Origin: Azospirillum brasilense
GTDB lineage: Bacteria; Pseudomonadota; Alphaproteobacteria; Azospirillales; Azospirillaceae
Reading direction: 5' to 3'
Assembly: GCF_003349955.1 (NCBI RefSeq)
Contig: NZ_QLKQ01000074.1
Coordinates: 1-34,929, forward strand
DNA length: 34,929 bases
The notes beneath the pieces are model-generated. The model ran no database searches. It saw nothing but the letters and a program-made list of their open reading frames with translations, and was not told the origin of the DNA. Below are positions 12,546-20,586 of the stretch, in pieces; within the stretch, counting starts at the first letter, position 1; each line of letters opens with the position of its first letter. Both the position numbers and the translations under genes were made by a program.

Positions 12546-13346
12546 ATGCTGATCGACCAATATCTGGACGCCGCTCTGCTCGGCCTGATCGAAGGGCTGA
12601 CCGAATTCCTGCCGGTCTCGTCCACCGGCCACCTGATCATTTTCGACACCCTGCTGGGCTTCGAAGGCCCGCCGGGCAAGGTGTTCGAGGTGGTGATCCA
12701 GCTCGGTGCGATCCTGGCGATCTGCACGGTCTATTTCGCCCGTCTGTGGAACGTGGTCACCGGGTTGAAGGACGATCCGGGCGCCCGCCACTTCGCCATG
12801 GCGGTGATCCTGGCCTTCCTGCCGGCCATGGTGCTGGGGGCGGCGCTGCACGGCGTCATCAAGGCGGTGCTGTTCAACCCGACGGTGGTCAGCATCGCGC
12901 TGATCGTGGGCGGCATCGGCATCCTGATGGCGGAACGGCTGGTGCCGGTGCCGCGCTACACCCAGATCGAGCGCTTCCCGGCGCCGCTCGCCCTGAAGAT
13001 CGGCCTGTGCCAGTGTCTGGCGCTGGTGCCGGGCGTGTCGCGCTCGGGCGCTACGATCATCGGCTCGCTGCTGATGGGGGTGGACCGGCGGACCGCCGCG
13101 GAGTTCTCCTTCTTCCTGGCGATCCCGACCATGGCCGGCGCCACGGTCTACGACCTCTACAAGAACTGGAGCCTGATGAACGTCGACTCCGCGCTGCTGA
13201 TCGGGGTCGGCTTCGTCACCGCCTTCGTCGCGGCGGCGCTGGTGGTCAAGATGCTGGTCGACTTCGTCGGGCGCTACGGCTTCGCGCCCTTCGCCTGGTA
13301 CCGCATCGCCATCGGCACGGGGATGCTGGCGTTCCTCTATCTCTGA
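12546..13346 (+). CDS. uppP: Undecaprenyl-diphosphatase
   Basis: UppP (BacA family) is an integral membrane enzyme that removes the terminal phosphate from undecaprenyl diphosphate, regenerating the lipid carrier for peptidoglycan and surface polysaccharides; overproduction gives bacitracin resistance. The 266-residue product has the two diagnostic motifs: EGLTEFLPVSSTGHL (residues 16-30, with E16 and E20) and LVPGVSRSGATI in the middle. Multiple hydrophobic helices span the sequence. ATG 12546 gives the family's usual length; a TTG at 12510 would add 12 residues. The gene is divergent from gltD and convergent with the MFS gene, with only 20 bases between stops. Confidence 0.95.
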   Translation: MLIDQYLDAALLGLIEGLTEFLPVSSTGHLIIFDTLLGFEGPPGKVFEVVIQLGAILAICTVYFARLWNVVTGLKDDPGARHFAMAVILAFLPAMVLGAALHGVIKAVLFNPTVVSIALIVGGIGILMAERLVPVPRYTQIERFPAPLALKIGLCQCLALVPGVSRSGATIIGSLLMGVDRRTAAEFSFFLAIPTMAGATVYDLYKNWSLMNVDSALLIGVGFVTAFVAAALVVKMLVDFVGRYGFAPFAWYRIAIGTGMLAFLYL

Positions 13347-13366
13347 ACGAACCCCTCCGGCGCGTC

Positions 13367-14542
13367 TCAGCCCTGCCGGGCGACGGCGCGCGAGGAGGCC
13401 GCGGCGATGACCAGGGCCAGCGCGGCGACCAGGGCGAAGGAAAAGCCCACCGTGCTGGCCTCCGCCACGAAGCCGAGCAGGGCCGGGCCGGTCAGCACCC
13501 CGGCGTAGCCGAGGGTCGCCACCGCGGCGATGGCTTGGCCGGCCTCCCCCTCCGCCTTGGCCCCGGCGGCGCTGAACAGCACCGGCACCACGTTCGACAG
13601 GCCGAGCCCGGTCAGCCCGAACCCGGCGACCGCCACCACCGGCCCGCCGCCGGTCAGCGCGACCGCCAACCCGGCGAAGGCCAGCACCGCCCCGGCGCGG
13701 ACCAGCAGCGGCCCGCCGAAGCGCTGGCGCAGCCGGTCGCCGCAGAAGCGGCCCACCGCCATGGCGCCGGAAAAGACGGCGAAGCCCAGCGCCGCGATCG
13801 ACGCCGCACCCCCCAGATCCTCGCGCAGATAGACGGCGCTCCAGTCGAGGATCGCGCCCTCGCTCATGAAGGCCAGGAAGGTCAGCGCGCCGAGCAGCAG
13901 CGTGCCGCGGTCGGGCAGGGCGAGGCCCGTCGGCTCGGCCTGCTGATCGGCGCTTCCGGGCAGGAAGCGGCGGTGCAGCGCGAAGAACAGGGCGAGCAGC
14001 GATGCCGCGAGGAGAGACGCCTGGAGCGGCGGCGGCAGGATCTGCAGCAGCAGGCCGCCCACCCCGGCGCCGAACAGGCCGCCCAGGCTCCACATGCCGT
14101 GCAGCGACGACATGATCGGCCGCCCGAGATGGCGTTCCACCAAGGCGCCGTGGGCGTTCATCGCCACGTCCATGGTGCCGCCCGCCGCCCCGAACAGGAA
14201 CAGCACGGCGCACAGCGACAGCAGGTCCGGCATCAGCGCCGGAAGCGGCAGGATCACGGCGAAGGCGACGGCGGTGAGCCGGATCACCGGCGCGCTGCCG
14301 ACGCGGCCGAGCAGCGGGCCCGAGCCGACCATCGCGGTCAGCGCCCCGGCGGCGAGGCAGAGCAGGGCGACGCCGAGCACGCCGGGGCTGAGGTCCAGGT
14401 GATCCTTGATCGCCGGGATCTGGGTGGCCCAGACGCCGAAGACCGACCCGTTGACGAAGAAGGCCGCCAGGGAGGCCAGCCGGGCGCCCGGCGCGCGGTC
14501 GGCGAATTCCCGTATGGTGAAATCCTGCGTTGCGGCCTGCAT
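13367..14542 (-). CDS. MFS transporter (YbjJ-like)
   Basis: This 391-residue membrane protein has about 12 hydrophobic segments in the two-half layout of the major facilitator superfamily. Near the N-terminus FFVNGSVFGVWATQIPAIK and the loop GVALLCLAAGALTAM resemble the FucP/YbjJ-like group of uncharacterised bacterial carriers. The motif GGTMDVAMNAHG in TM4 and SSLHGMWSLGGLFGAG in TM5 are typical of that group. A GGGGAG stretch precedes the ATG. Its stop faces uppP, so it is likely a separate transcription unit. The substrate is unknown; sugar and drug efflux roles are both possible for this superfamily. Confidence 0.88.
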   Translation of the reverse strand: MQAATQDFTIREFADRAPGARLASLAAFFVNGSVFGVWATQIPAIKDHLDLSPGVLGVALLCLAAGALTAMVGSGPLLGRVGSAPVIRLTAVAFAVILPLPALMPDLLSLCAVLFLFGAAGGTMDVAMNAHGALVERHLGRPIMSSLHGMWSLGGLFGAGVGGLLLQILPPPLQASLLAASLLALFFALHRRFLPGSADQQAEPTGLALPDRGTLLLGALTFLAFMSEGAILDWSAVYLREDLGGAASIAALGFAVFSGAMAVGRFCGDRLRQRFGGPLLVRAGAVLAFAGLAVALTGGGPVVAVAGFGLTGLGLSNVVPVLFSAAGAKAEGEAGQAIAAVATLGYAGVLTGPALLGFVAEASTVGFSFALVAALALVIAAASSRAVARQG

Positions 14543-14675
14543 GACTCCCCACGCTCCTTCCGTCGCTCCGATGAAGGGGCCAGATGCGGCAGGCGGGCGC
14601 GGGAATCAAGGCTGCGCGCCGCAGGGCACCCTTGCGCGGCTCTTTCGTACGGGATGGCAAGCCCGCGAAACGGCG

Positions 14676-14702
14676 AAAGCCCCGGCGGCGGGCCGGGGCT
14701 TT
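14676..14702. terminator. Hairpin downstream of the NDUFA9-like gene
   Basis: A perfect 11-bp stem, AAAGCCCCGGC / GCCGGGGCTTT, encloses a GGCGG loop. It lies 57 bases past the minus-strand stop at 14759, between that gene and the MFS gene. Each arm ends in AAA/TTT, giving a short T-run in either direction. Confidence 0.7.
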
Positions 14703-14750
14703 CCTTGGGGCTTTCCTTGTCGATGGCGCGGGTTGTCGATGGCGCGGGGC
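14695..14750. repeat. Two short tandem duplications
   Basis: GGGGCTTTCCTT is present twice back to back (14695-14706, 14707-14718). It is followed at once by GTCGATGGCGCGGG repeated with a 16-base period (14719-14732, 14735-14748). The first repeat copies the right arm of the adjacent terminator. Both lie in non-coding DNA and look like slippage or repair duplications. Confidence 0.8.
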
Positions 14751-14758
14751 CGTGACGG

Positions 14759-15748
14759 TCAGTGCGCGCCGGAATGATTCCCGGCGTCGCGCGGCGTCGT
14801 GTTGGAGCGGCCGCCGACGATGTAGCGCGACAGGTAGGTCGGCAGGATGACCTCGCAGCTCGACAGGTTGGTGATGCCCAGCTCCTTGAAGCCCGGCGCG
14901 CCGGCGGCGGCGACGTTGTCGGTCCGCAGCATCTCCACCTGATCGCGGGTCAGCGGCGGGGCGACGATCGGCGGCACCTTCTCCAGCAGGCCGCCCAGCG
15001 TCTCCGCGATGTTCCAGGGAACCGGGACGAGGAAGCGCTTGCGGCGGATCTCCCGCAGCATGAGCTGCATCAGCTCCTTGAAGCTGTAGACGCGCGGCCC
15101 GCCCAGCTCGAAGGTCTTGCCGGCTGCCGAGTCCAGCGTCGCGGCGGCGGCGATGGCGTCGGCCAGATCGCCCACATAGACCGGCTGGAACTTCGTCGCC
15201 CCGCCGATCAGCGGCAGCGCCGGGGAGACCTGCGCCATGGCGGCGAACTTGTTGAAGAAGCCGTCCTCCGGCCCGAAGACGATGCTCGGGCGGATGATGG
15301 CGGCGCCGGGGAAGGCCTGGGAGACCGCCTGCTCGCCCGCCGCCTTGGACTTGGCGTAGGCCGAGGCCGACCGGGCGTCGGCGCCGATGGCCGAGACGTG
15401 GACGAGACGGCGCACGCCGCTGGCCTTGGCGATGCGGGCGATGCGCGCCGGGGCGTCGACATGCACGGTCTGGAAATTCCAGGCGCCACGCTCGTACAGC
15501 GTGCCGATCAGGTTGATGACGGTGTCCGCGCCCTGGATGGCCCGCGCCACGGACTGGTCGTCCTTCACGTCGGCGGCCATCGGCACGATCTGGCCGACCG
15601 AACCGGCCGTCTTCAGGAAGTTGGCCTGGTTCGGATGGCGCGACACCACGCGCACGATGGCGCCGGTCTTGGCGAGGCGGCGAATGAGATGGCGGCCGAC
15701 GAATCCCGAACCGCCGAACACCGTGACCACTTCAGAGCGATAGGACAT
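14759..15748 (-). CDS. NDUFA9-like NAD-dependent epimerase/dehydratase
   Basis: This 329-residue atypical short-chain dehydrogenase has the N-terminal nucleotide-binding motif VFGGSGFVGRHLIRRL and an active-site-like Y-A-K-S-K (YxxxK) in SAYAKSKAAGE. The C-terminal part (FELGGPRVYSFKELMQ) fits the group annotated as complex I NDUFA9 subunit family, whose eukaryotic members stabilise respiratory complex I and whose bacterial role is not settled. ATG 15748 is preceded by GGAGAAGG; the open frame extends upstream without another ribosome binding site. A minus-strand TATATAAG at 15833-15841 may be its -10 region. In alphaproteobacteria this gene commonly sits near uppP, as here. Confidence 0.88.
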   Translation of the reverse strand: MSYRSEVVTVFGGSGFVGRHLIRRLAKTGAIVRVVSRHPNQANFLKTAGSVGQIVPMAADVKDDQSVARAIQGADTVINLIGTLYERGAWNFQTVHVDAPARIARIAKASGVRRLVHVSAIGADARSASAYAKSKAAGEQAVSQAFPGAAIIRPSIVFGPEDGFFNKFAAMAQVSPALPLIGGATKFQPVYVGDLADAIAAAATLDSAAGKTFELGGPRVYSFKELMQLMLREIRRKRFLVPVPWNIAETLGGLLEKVPPIVAPPLTRDQVEMLRTDNVAAAGAPGFKELGITNLSSCEVILPTYLSRYIVGGRSNTTPRDAGNHSGAH

Positions 15749-15887
15749 CGACCTTCTCCCGTGCCGTTGGGCCCGCAAATTCCTGTCGTCCGGCGGCCGC
15801 CAAGCGGGGCGGGGCGACCGGATCGGGGCTTGCTTATATAGAAACCTCCCGGAAGAGGCTAGGGCCTGACGCGCCGCCCGCGGCCCA

Positions 15888-15918
15888 TTTCGCGCCCGGC
15901 CGGGCTTTCGGCGCGAAA
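15888..15918. repeat. 9-bp inverted repeat upstream of tRNA-Leu
   Basis: TTTCGCGCC and GGCGCGAAA are perfect complements separated by 13 bases. The element lies between the epimerase start region and the tRNA promoter. There is no T-run on either strand, so it does not look like a terminator; an operator or mRNA hairpin is possible. Confidence 0.5.
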
Positions 15919-15932
15919 GTGAAAAAAAGCTG

Positions 15933-15961
15933 TTGACGGGTCTCCGCCAGCCGGCTACATA
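15933..15961 (+). promoter_or_regulatory. Sigma-70 promoter of tRNA-Leu
   Basis: TTGACG (15933-15938) and TACATA (15956-15961) are separated by exactly 17 bases. An A-rich run (15921-15928) lies just upstream like an UP element. Transcription would start about 8-10 bases before the mature tRNA 5' end at 15977. Confidence 0.8.
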
Positions 15962-15976
15962 AGCGGCCCACACCGA

Positions 15977-16063
15977 GCCCAGGTGGCGGAATTGGTAGAC
16001 GCGCAGGTTTCAGGTACCTGTGGCAGAAATGTCGTGGAAGTTCGAGTCTTCTCCTGGGCACCA
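15977..16063 (+). tRNA. tRNA-Leu (CAG)
   Basis: The 87-base gene folds as a class II tRNA. The acceptor stem is GCCCAGG/CCTGGGC with discriminator A and an encoded CCA (16061-16063). The D arm contains GGTAGACGC. The anticodon stem CAGGT/ACCTG surrounds loop TTCAGGT with anticodon CAG at 16011-16013. A long variable arm precedes the T arm with TTCGAGT, as expected for leucine. It reads CUG codons, the dominant leucine codon in this GC-rich genome. Confidence 0.97.
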
Positions 16064-16187
16064 TATCTACCCGGCTGCGCCGCATGCTACGGACCTCCCC
16101 CAGCGGGACGGACAGGTAGCAGAGCGGCGTTCGTCGTTTCTGGGGTCCGTGGCCGGGGGCCGTCCTACACGAGCGGGAAGCCACCCA

Positions 16188-16814
16188 ATGCCCATCGACC
16201 TCCATGACGGCGACCTGCCGGACGGTCTCGACCTGAAGTCCCTCGCCCGCGGCGGCGCCGTCGCCATCGACACCGAGACCATGGGGCTGAACCCCCACCG
16301 CGACCGGCTGTGCCTGGTCCAGCTGTCCCCCGGCGACGGCACGGTCCATCTGGTCCAGTTCCGCAAGGGCGAATACGACGCTCCGAACCTGAAGCGCCTG
16401 CTCGCCGACCCCGAGGTCACCAAGCTGTTCCATTTCGCCCGCTTCGACGTGGCGGTGATGCGGGCCTATCTCGGCGTCGTCTGCCAGCCGGTCTACTGCA
16501 CCAAGGTCGCGTCCAAGCTGGTCCGCACCTTCACCGACAAGCACGGGCTGAAGGATCTGGTGAGGGACCTGCTGGGGGTGGAGCTGTCCAAGCAGCAGCA
16601 GTCCTCCGACTGGGGTGCTGCGGAGCTGACCCCGGAGCAGATGAAATACGCCGCCTCCGACGTGCTGCACCTGCACGACCTCAAGGAAAAGCTCGACGTC
16701 ATGCTGGCGCGCGAGGGGCGGACCCATCTCGCCAAGGCCTGCTTCGACTTCCTGCCGGCCCGCGGGGAACTGGACCTCGGCGGTTGGGAGCAGCCGGACA
16801 TTCTGTCGCATTGA
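16188..16814 (+). CDS. rnd: Ribonuclease D (short, exonuclease domain only)
   Basis: This 208-residue 3'-5' exoribonuclease belongs to the DEDDy group. Metal-binding residues are visible as D28 and E30 in AIDTETMGL, D87 in FHFARFDVAVM, and Y154/D158 in YAASDVLHLHDL. The protein lacks the C-terminal HRDC domains of the roughly 375-residue E. coli enzyme, which is usual for the short alphaproteobacterial form. Known family activity is trimming of tRNA and other RNA 3' ends, which fits its place immediately after a tRNA gene, although that could be chance. ATG 16188 starts the conserved region; upstream in-frame codons run through the tRNA. Confidence 0.92.
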   Translation: MPIDLHDGDLPDGLDLKSLARGGAVAIDTETMGLNPHRDRLCLVQLSPGDGTVHLVQFRKGEYDAPNLKRLLADPEVTKLFHFARFDVAVMRAYLGVVCQPVYCTKVASKLVRTFTDKHGLKDLVRDLLGVELSKQQQSSDWGAAELTPEQMKYAASDVLHLHDLKEKLDVMLAREGRTHLAKACFDFLPARGELDLGGWEQPDILSH

Positions 16815-16871
16815 GGGCCGTCATCCCGAAAAGCGGCCCGGTGGAATAGGTCAAGCCCTCCGGACGTTGAT

Positions 16872-16900
16872 TTGACCGGACGCGCGCGGGTGGGCATACT
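16872..16900 (+). promoter_or_regulatory. Probable sigma-70 promoter of the kdsD-lpt operon
   Basis: TTGACC (16872-16877) and CATACT (16895-16900) are separated by 17 bases. The -10 box lies within the loop of an 8-bp inverted repeat (CGCGCGGG 16883-16890, CCCGCGCG 16902-16909). The site is about 100 bases upstream of the chosen kdsD start. Confidence 0.6.
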
Positions 16901-16999
16901 GCCCGCGCGGCGGCTGGCCCGTTGTCGCGGATACCCGCGCCGCCAGTCGGAGTACCCTTTCTCGGCCCCTTGGGCCAACCAGAAGAGGCAAGCACCGCC

Positions 17000-18028
17000 T
17001 TGACGAGCCTGACCGCAACCAGCCCGGCATCCAGCCTGATCGATCGCCCGGCCGACGGCCCGCCGGATGCCGCGGCCGGCCGCGACATCGCAAGCGCCCG
17101 GCGCGTCCTGCGGATGGAGGCCGACGCCCTGACCGCGCTGGCGGACGGGCTGGACGGCGCCTTCGTGCGCGCGCTGGACCGGCTGGCCGGGATAACCGGG
17201 CGCGTCGTCGTCTCCGGCATGGGCAAGTCCGGCCATGTGGCGCGCAAGATCGCCGCGACCCTGGCCTCCACCGGGACGCCGGCCTTCTTCGTCCATCCGG
17301 GTGAGGCGAGCCATGGCGACCTCGGCATGATCGCCCGGCAGGACGCGGTGATCGCCCTGTCCAATTCCGGCGAGACGCATGAGCTGTCGGACATCGTCGC
17401 CTACACCCGCCGCTTCGACATCCCGCTGATCGGCATCACCCGGCGCGCCGGCTCCTCCCTGGCCGAGCAGTCGGACGTGGCGCTGGTGCTGCCGCCGGCG
17501 CCGGAGGCCTGCCCGCTGGGGCTGGCCCCGACCACGTCGAGCACGATGATGCTGGCTCTGGGCGACGCCCTGGCGGTGGCGCTGCTGGAACGGCGCGGCT
17601 TCACGGCGGCGGATTTCAAGCAGTTCCACCCCGGCGGCCAGCTCGGCCGGGCGCTGCTGAAGGTGACCGACGTGATGCACAAGGGCGGTGATATGCCCCT
17701 GTGCGCCTTGGATACGCCGCTTTCCACCGTCATATTCGAGATGACGGCGAAGCGGTTGGGCTGCGTCGGCGTGGTGGACGCCACGGGCGCGCTCGCCGGC
17801 GTCATCACGGACGGCGACCTCCGCCGCCACCTGACGCCCGAACTGTGGGCGGAGCGCGCCGACAGCATCATGTCGCCGCGCCCCAAGACGATCCGCCCCA
17901 AGGCGCTGGTCGAGGAGGCGCTGCGGGAGATGAACGAGAAGCAGATCACCAGCCTGTTCGTGGTGGAGGCGGACCGGCCGCTCGGTGTTGTGCACATTCA
18001 CGATTGCCTGCGCGCCGGGGTGGCGTGA
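17000..18028 (+). CDS. kdsD: Arabinose-5-phosphate isomerase (KdsD/KpsF)
   Basis: The enzyme converts ribulose 5-phosphate to arabinose 5-phosphate, the first step toward Kdo of the LPS core. The N-terminal SIS domain has SGMGKSGHVARKIAATLASTG-like and SNSGET motifs and the PLGLAPTTSST stretch of the active site. Two CBS domains fill the C-terminal third (LCALDTPLSTV... and MSPRPKTIRPKALV...), ending LGVVHIHDCLRAGVA as in E. coli KdsD. TTG 17000 gives 342 residues, near the usual 328, and has AGAAGAGG 11 bases upstream. A TTG at 16922 would add a 26-residue extension lacking a ribosome binding site. It is the first gene of the lipopolysaccharide-rpoN run. Confidence 0.93.
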   Translation: MTSLTATSPASSLIDRPADGPPDAAAGRDIASARRVLRMEADALTALADGLDGAFVRALDRLAGITGRVVVSGMGKSGHVARKIAATLASTGTPAFFVHPGEASHGDLGMIARQDAVIALSNSGETHELSDIVAYTRRFDIPLIGITRRAGSSLAEQSDVALVLPPAPEACPLGLAPTTSSTMMLALGDALAVALLERRGFTAADFKQFHPGGQLGRALLKVTDVMHKGGDMPLCALDTPLSTVIFEMTAKRLGCVGVVDATGALAGVITDGDLRRHLTPELWAERADSIMSPRPKTIRPKALVEEALREMNEKQITSLFVVEADRPLGVVHIHDCLRAGVA

Positions 18029-18054
18029 CGGGCAGCCGGAGGACGGTTGACGCC

Positions 18055-18804
18055 ATGGACAGCGACCTGAAGGATCGGACGGTGAACACGCAGGAGCGGA
18101 GCGCGGACGCGCCTTCCCTCGCCGCGCGGCTCATGGCCATGCCGGGAGCGACGTCGGAGCCGATGTCCGACGGCGAGGCCGCCAAGCGCGTCCACAGGCG
18201 CCGGGAGATCCGCCCGGTCAGCCGGGTCTACAGCCGTTTTGTCGCCGGAATGAAATTCGCGCTTCCGGCGCTGGCGCTGGCGGTGATGGCGCTGATCGCC
18301 GTCTGGCCCTCGCTGACCGAACTGCCGACCCTGCGCATCTCCGCCGACCAGGGCCAGCTTGAGATGATCAAGCCGCGCTACGTCGCGGTGGACGAGGACA
18401 ACCAGCCCTTCTCGCTGGTGGCGGCGAAGGCCGACCGCATCGCCGACCAGCCGGACATCATGCTGCTCGACCAGCCGGAGGCCGAGATGACCCAGACCGA
18501 CGGCACCTGGGTGACCATCCGCTCCGACAAGGGCTGGTACAATCAGGTCACCGGCATCCTGAAGATGCGTGGCCATGTCCGCGTCATGCGCGACGACGGC
18601 AACGAATTCACCACCGAGGAAGCGGACTCCGACATCCGCAAGGGCACCGCCTGGGGCGATGTCCATGTCGTGGGCCAGGGGCCGCAGGGCGTCATCAACG
18701 CCGAAGGCTTCCGTCTGTCCGACCGTGGCAAGACGATGGTGTTCCTGAACCAGTCCAAGGCCGATGTCCAGGCCGCCGAAAGCCCCGGAGGAAAGACGCG
18801 TTGA
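18055..18804 (+). CDS. lptC: LPS export protein LptC
   Basis: LptC is the bitopic inner-membrane part of the Lpt bridge and passes LPS from LptB2FG to LptA. The 249-residue product has an unusually long cytoplasmic N-terminal segment (about 65 residues, charged). One transmembrane helix follows (FALPALALAVMALIAVW, about 68-84), then a periplasmic beta-jellyroll (about 90-240) with the DUF1239 pattern LRISADQGQLEMIKPRYVAVDEDNQPF. It is 26 bases after kdsD with GGAGG upstream, and its stop overlaps the lptA start by 4 bases. Identification rests on domain pattern and position in the conserved kdsD-lptC-lptA-lptB order. Confidence 0.9.
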   Translation: MDSDLKDRTVNTQERSADAPSLAARLMAMPGATSEPMSDGEAAKRVHRRREIRPVSRVYSRFVAGMKFALPALALAVMALIAVWPSLTELPTLRISADQGQLEMIKPRYVAVDEDNQPFSLVAAKADRIADQPDIMLLDQPEAEMTQTDGTWVTIRSDKGWYNQVTGILKMRGHVRVMRDDGNEFTTEEADSDIRKGTAWGDVHVVGQGPQGVINAEGFRLSDRGKTMVFLNQSKADVQAAESPGGKTR

Positions 18805-19727
18805 GTGCAGCCACACCTGCAGCCACCTTTGCGGCCCCGCTGCTGGCCGCGTTCCTCCTGTTGTCGGGGGCGTCCGTCCCGGCGGCGGCGCAGGGGCTGC
18901 CCGGCCTCGGCGGCGGTCCCAACCCGGTCGAGGTCAACGCCGACAAGGCCATCGAGTGGCACCAGGACGTGCGCGCCTACGTGGCGCGCGGCAACGCCTC
19001 GGCCAAGCGCAGCGACAGCACCGTCTACGCCGACGTGCTGACCGCCTATTACCGCGAGGTGCCCGGCAAGGGGAACGAGGTGTTCCAGCTTCTGGCCGAA
19101 GGCAACGTGCGCATCGTCAGCCCGACCCAGGAGGTCTTCGGCGAGCGCGGCGTCTACGACGTGGACAAGCAGGTCGCCGTGGTCACCGGGCGCAACCTCA
19201 AGCTGGTCACCCGCACCGACATCGTGACGGCGCGCGATACGCTGGAATATTACGAGGCCAAGAACCTGACGGTGGCGCGCGGCGACGCCGTGGCCGTGCG
19301 CATCGCCAACGGCGACCGGCTGCGCGCCGACATCCTGATCGGCCAGCTCAAGAAGATGCCGGACGGCTCGACCCAGATGGAGCGCATCGACGGCGCGGGC
19401 AGCGTGGTGGTGACCACCGCGACCGACGTGGCGCTGTCGGACAAGCTGGTCTATTCGGTGGCCGACGAGACGGCGGTGCTGCTCGGCAACGTCAAGATCA
19501 CCCGCAACGACAACCAGCTCAATGGCGACGCCGCCGAGATGAACATGAAGACCAGGGTCAACCGCGTGATCGCCGGACCCGCCACCGGCGGGCGGGTGAT
19601 GGGCCTGCTGATCCCCGGCCAGGAGCCGGGCGCCCCGGGCGGCGCCTCGCCCGGTGGCCGGTCCTCCGCCCAGCCGGGCGGCACGCCCACCGCGCAGCCG
19701 GGCGCCAAGCCCGCCGCGAAGCCCTGA
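18801..19727 (+). CDS. lptA: LPS transport periplasmic protein LptA
   Basis: LptA polymerises across the periplasm to conduct LPS to the outer membrane. This 308-residue protein starts with a signal peptide (LLAAFLLLSGASVPAAA, cleavage near residue 30) and has an OstA/LptA beta-jellyroll beginning VEVNADKAIEWHQD. A long C-terminal half carries further repeats of the fold, followed by a flexible Pro/Ala/Gly tail (about 265-308). It is longer than E. coli LptA (185 residues), as in many alphaproteobacteria. The start is TTG 18801, inside the lptC stop (TTGA overlap), with GGAGGAAA 9 bases before it; no better ATG precedes the signal peptide. Confidence 0.92.
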   Translation: MSAATPAATFAAPLLAAFLLLSGASVPAAAQGLPGLGGGPNPVEVNADKAIEWHQDVRAYVARGNASAKRSDSTVYADVLTAYYREVPGKGNEVFQLLAEGNVRIVSPTQEVFGERGVYDVDKQVAVVTGRNLKLVTRTDIVTARDTLEYYEAKNLTVARGDAVAVRIANGDRLRADILIGQLKKMPDGSTQMERIDGAGSVVVTTATDVALSDKLVYSVADETAVLLGNVKITRNDNQLNGDAAEMNMKTRVNRVIAGPATGGRVMGLLIPGQEPGAPGGASPGGRSSAQPGGTPTAQPGAKPAAKP

Positions 19728-19745
19728 CGACCCGGCAGCGAATCA

Positions 19746-20570
19746 ATGGCCATGGACATCGAAGACCGGGACCTCGGCGGCCCGACCCTTTCCGCCTCGA
19801 ACCCGTCGGGCCTGCCCGCGGGCCAGTCCGCCACCGACGCGCGCCCCGCCGAAGGGCTGGTGGCCCTGCATCTCGGCAAGGCCTACAAGAAGCGCCCGGT
19901 CGTCCGCGACGTGACCGTGACGGTCCAGCGCGGCGAGGCGGTCGGCCTGCTCGGCCCCAACGGGGCGGGCAAGACGACCTGCTTCTACATGATCACCGGG
20001 CTGATCGCCGCCGATTCCGGGACCATCCTGCTCGACGGGCAGGACATCACGGCGCTGCCCATGTACCGCCGGGCGCGGCTGGGCATCGGCTATCTGCCGC
20101 AGGAGGCGTCGATCTTCCGCGGCATGTCGGTGGAGAACAACATCCGCTCCGTGCTGGAGGTGGTGGAGCCCAACCGCGACACGCGCGAGCAGATGCTGGA
20201 CGAGCTGCTGGCGGAGTTCTCGATCACCCACCTGCGCCGCGCCCCGGCGCTGGCCCTGTCGGGCGGCGAGCGGCGGCGCGTCGAGATCGCCCGCGCCCTG
20301 GCCTCCCAGCCGCACTTCATCCTGCTCGACGAGCCGCTGGCCGGCATCGACCCGATCGCGGTGAACGACATCCGCGAGCTGGTCAGCCACTTGCGCGACC
20401 GTGGCATCGGCGTGCTGATCACCGACCACAACGTGCGCGAAACGCTCGACCTCGTCGATCGGGCATACATCTTGCACGATGGTGTGGTACTAATGGAGGG
20501 AGAACCGGCCGAGATCGTGGCGCACGAGGACGTGCGCCGGGTCTACCTCGGGGACCGGTTCAGCCTCTAG
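19746..20570 (+). CDS. lptB: LPS export ABC transporter ATPase LptB
   Basis: LptB is the cytoplasmic ATPase that powers LPS extraction with LptF and LptG. The 274-residue protein has Walker A GPNGAGKT (70-77), a Q-loop region (GYLPQEASIFRGMSVENNI) typical of LptB, the signature LSGGERRR, Walker B FILLDEPLAGIDP and the H-loop in ITDHNVRETL. An N-terminal extension of about 38 residues precedes the ABC domain and is absent from E. coli LptB; it is low complexity. It follows lptA by 18 bases and precedes rpoN by 16, so all are probably one transcript. The lptF/lptG genes are not in the window. Confidence 0.96.
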   Translation: MAMDIEDRDLGGPTLSASNPSGLPAGQSATDARPAEGLVALHLGKAYKKRPVVRDVTVTVQRGEAVGLLGPNGAGKTTCFYMITGLIAADSGTILLDGQDITALPMYRRARLGIGYLPQEASIFRGMSVENNIRSVLEVVEPNRDTREQMLDELLAEFSITHLRRAPALALSGGERRRVEIARALASQPHFILLDEPLAGIDPIAVNDIRELVSHLRDRGIGVLITDHNVRETLDLVDRAYILHDGVVLMEGEPAEIVAHEDVRRVYLGDRFSL

Positions 20571-20586
20571 TGCGGTTTCCCTGCCC

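Noticed and set aside
16064..16187. Extra RNA gene or second tRNA after tRNA-Leu
   Set aside because: No cloverleaf or TTCGA arm was seen; the stretch appears to be the tRNA 3' trailer and rnd leader.
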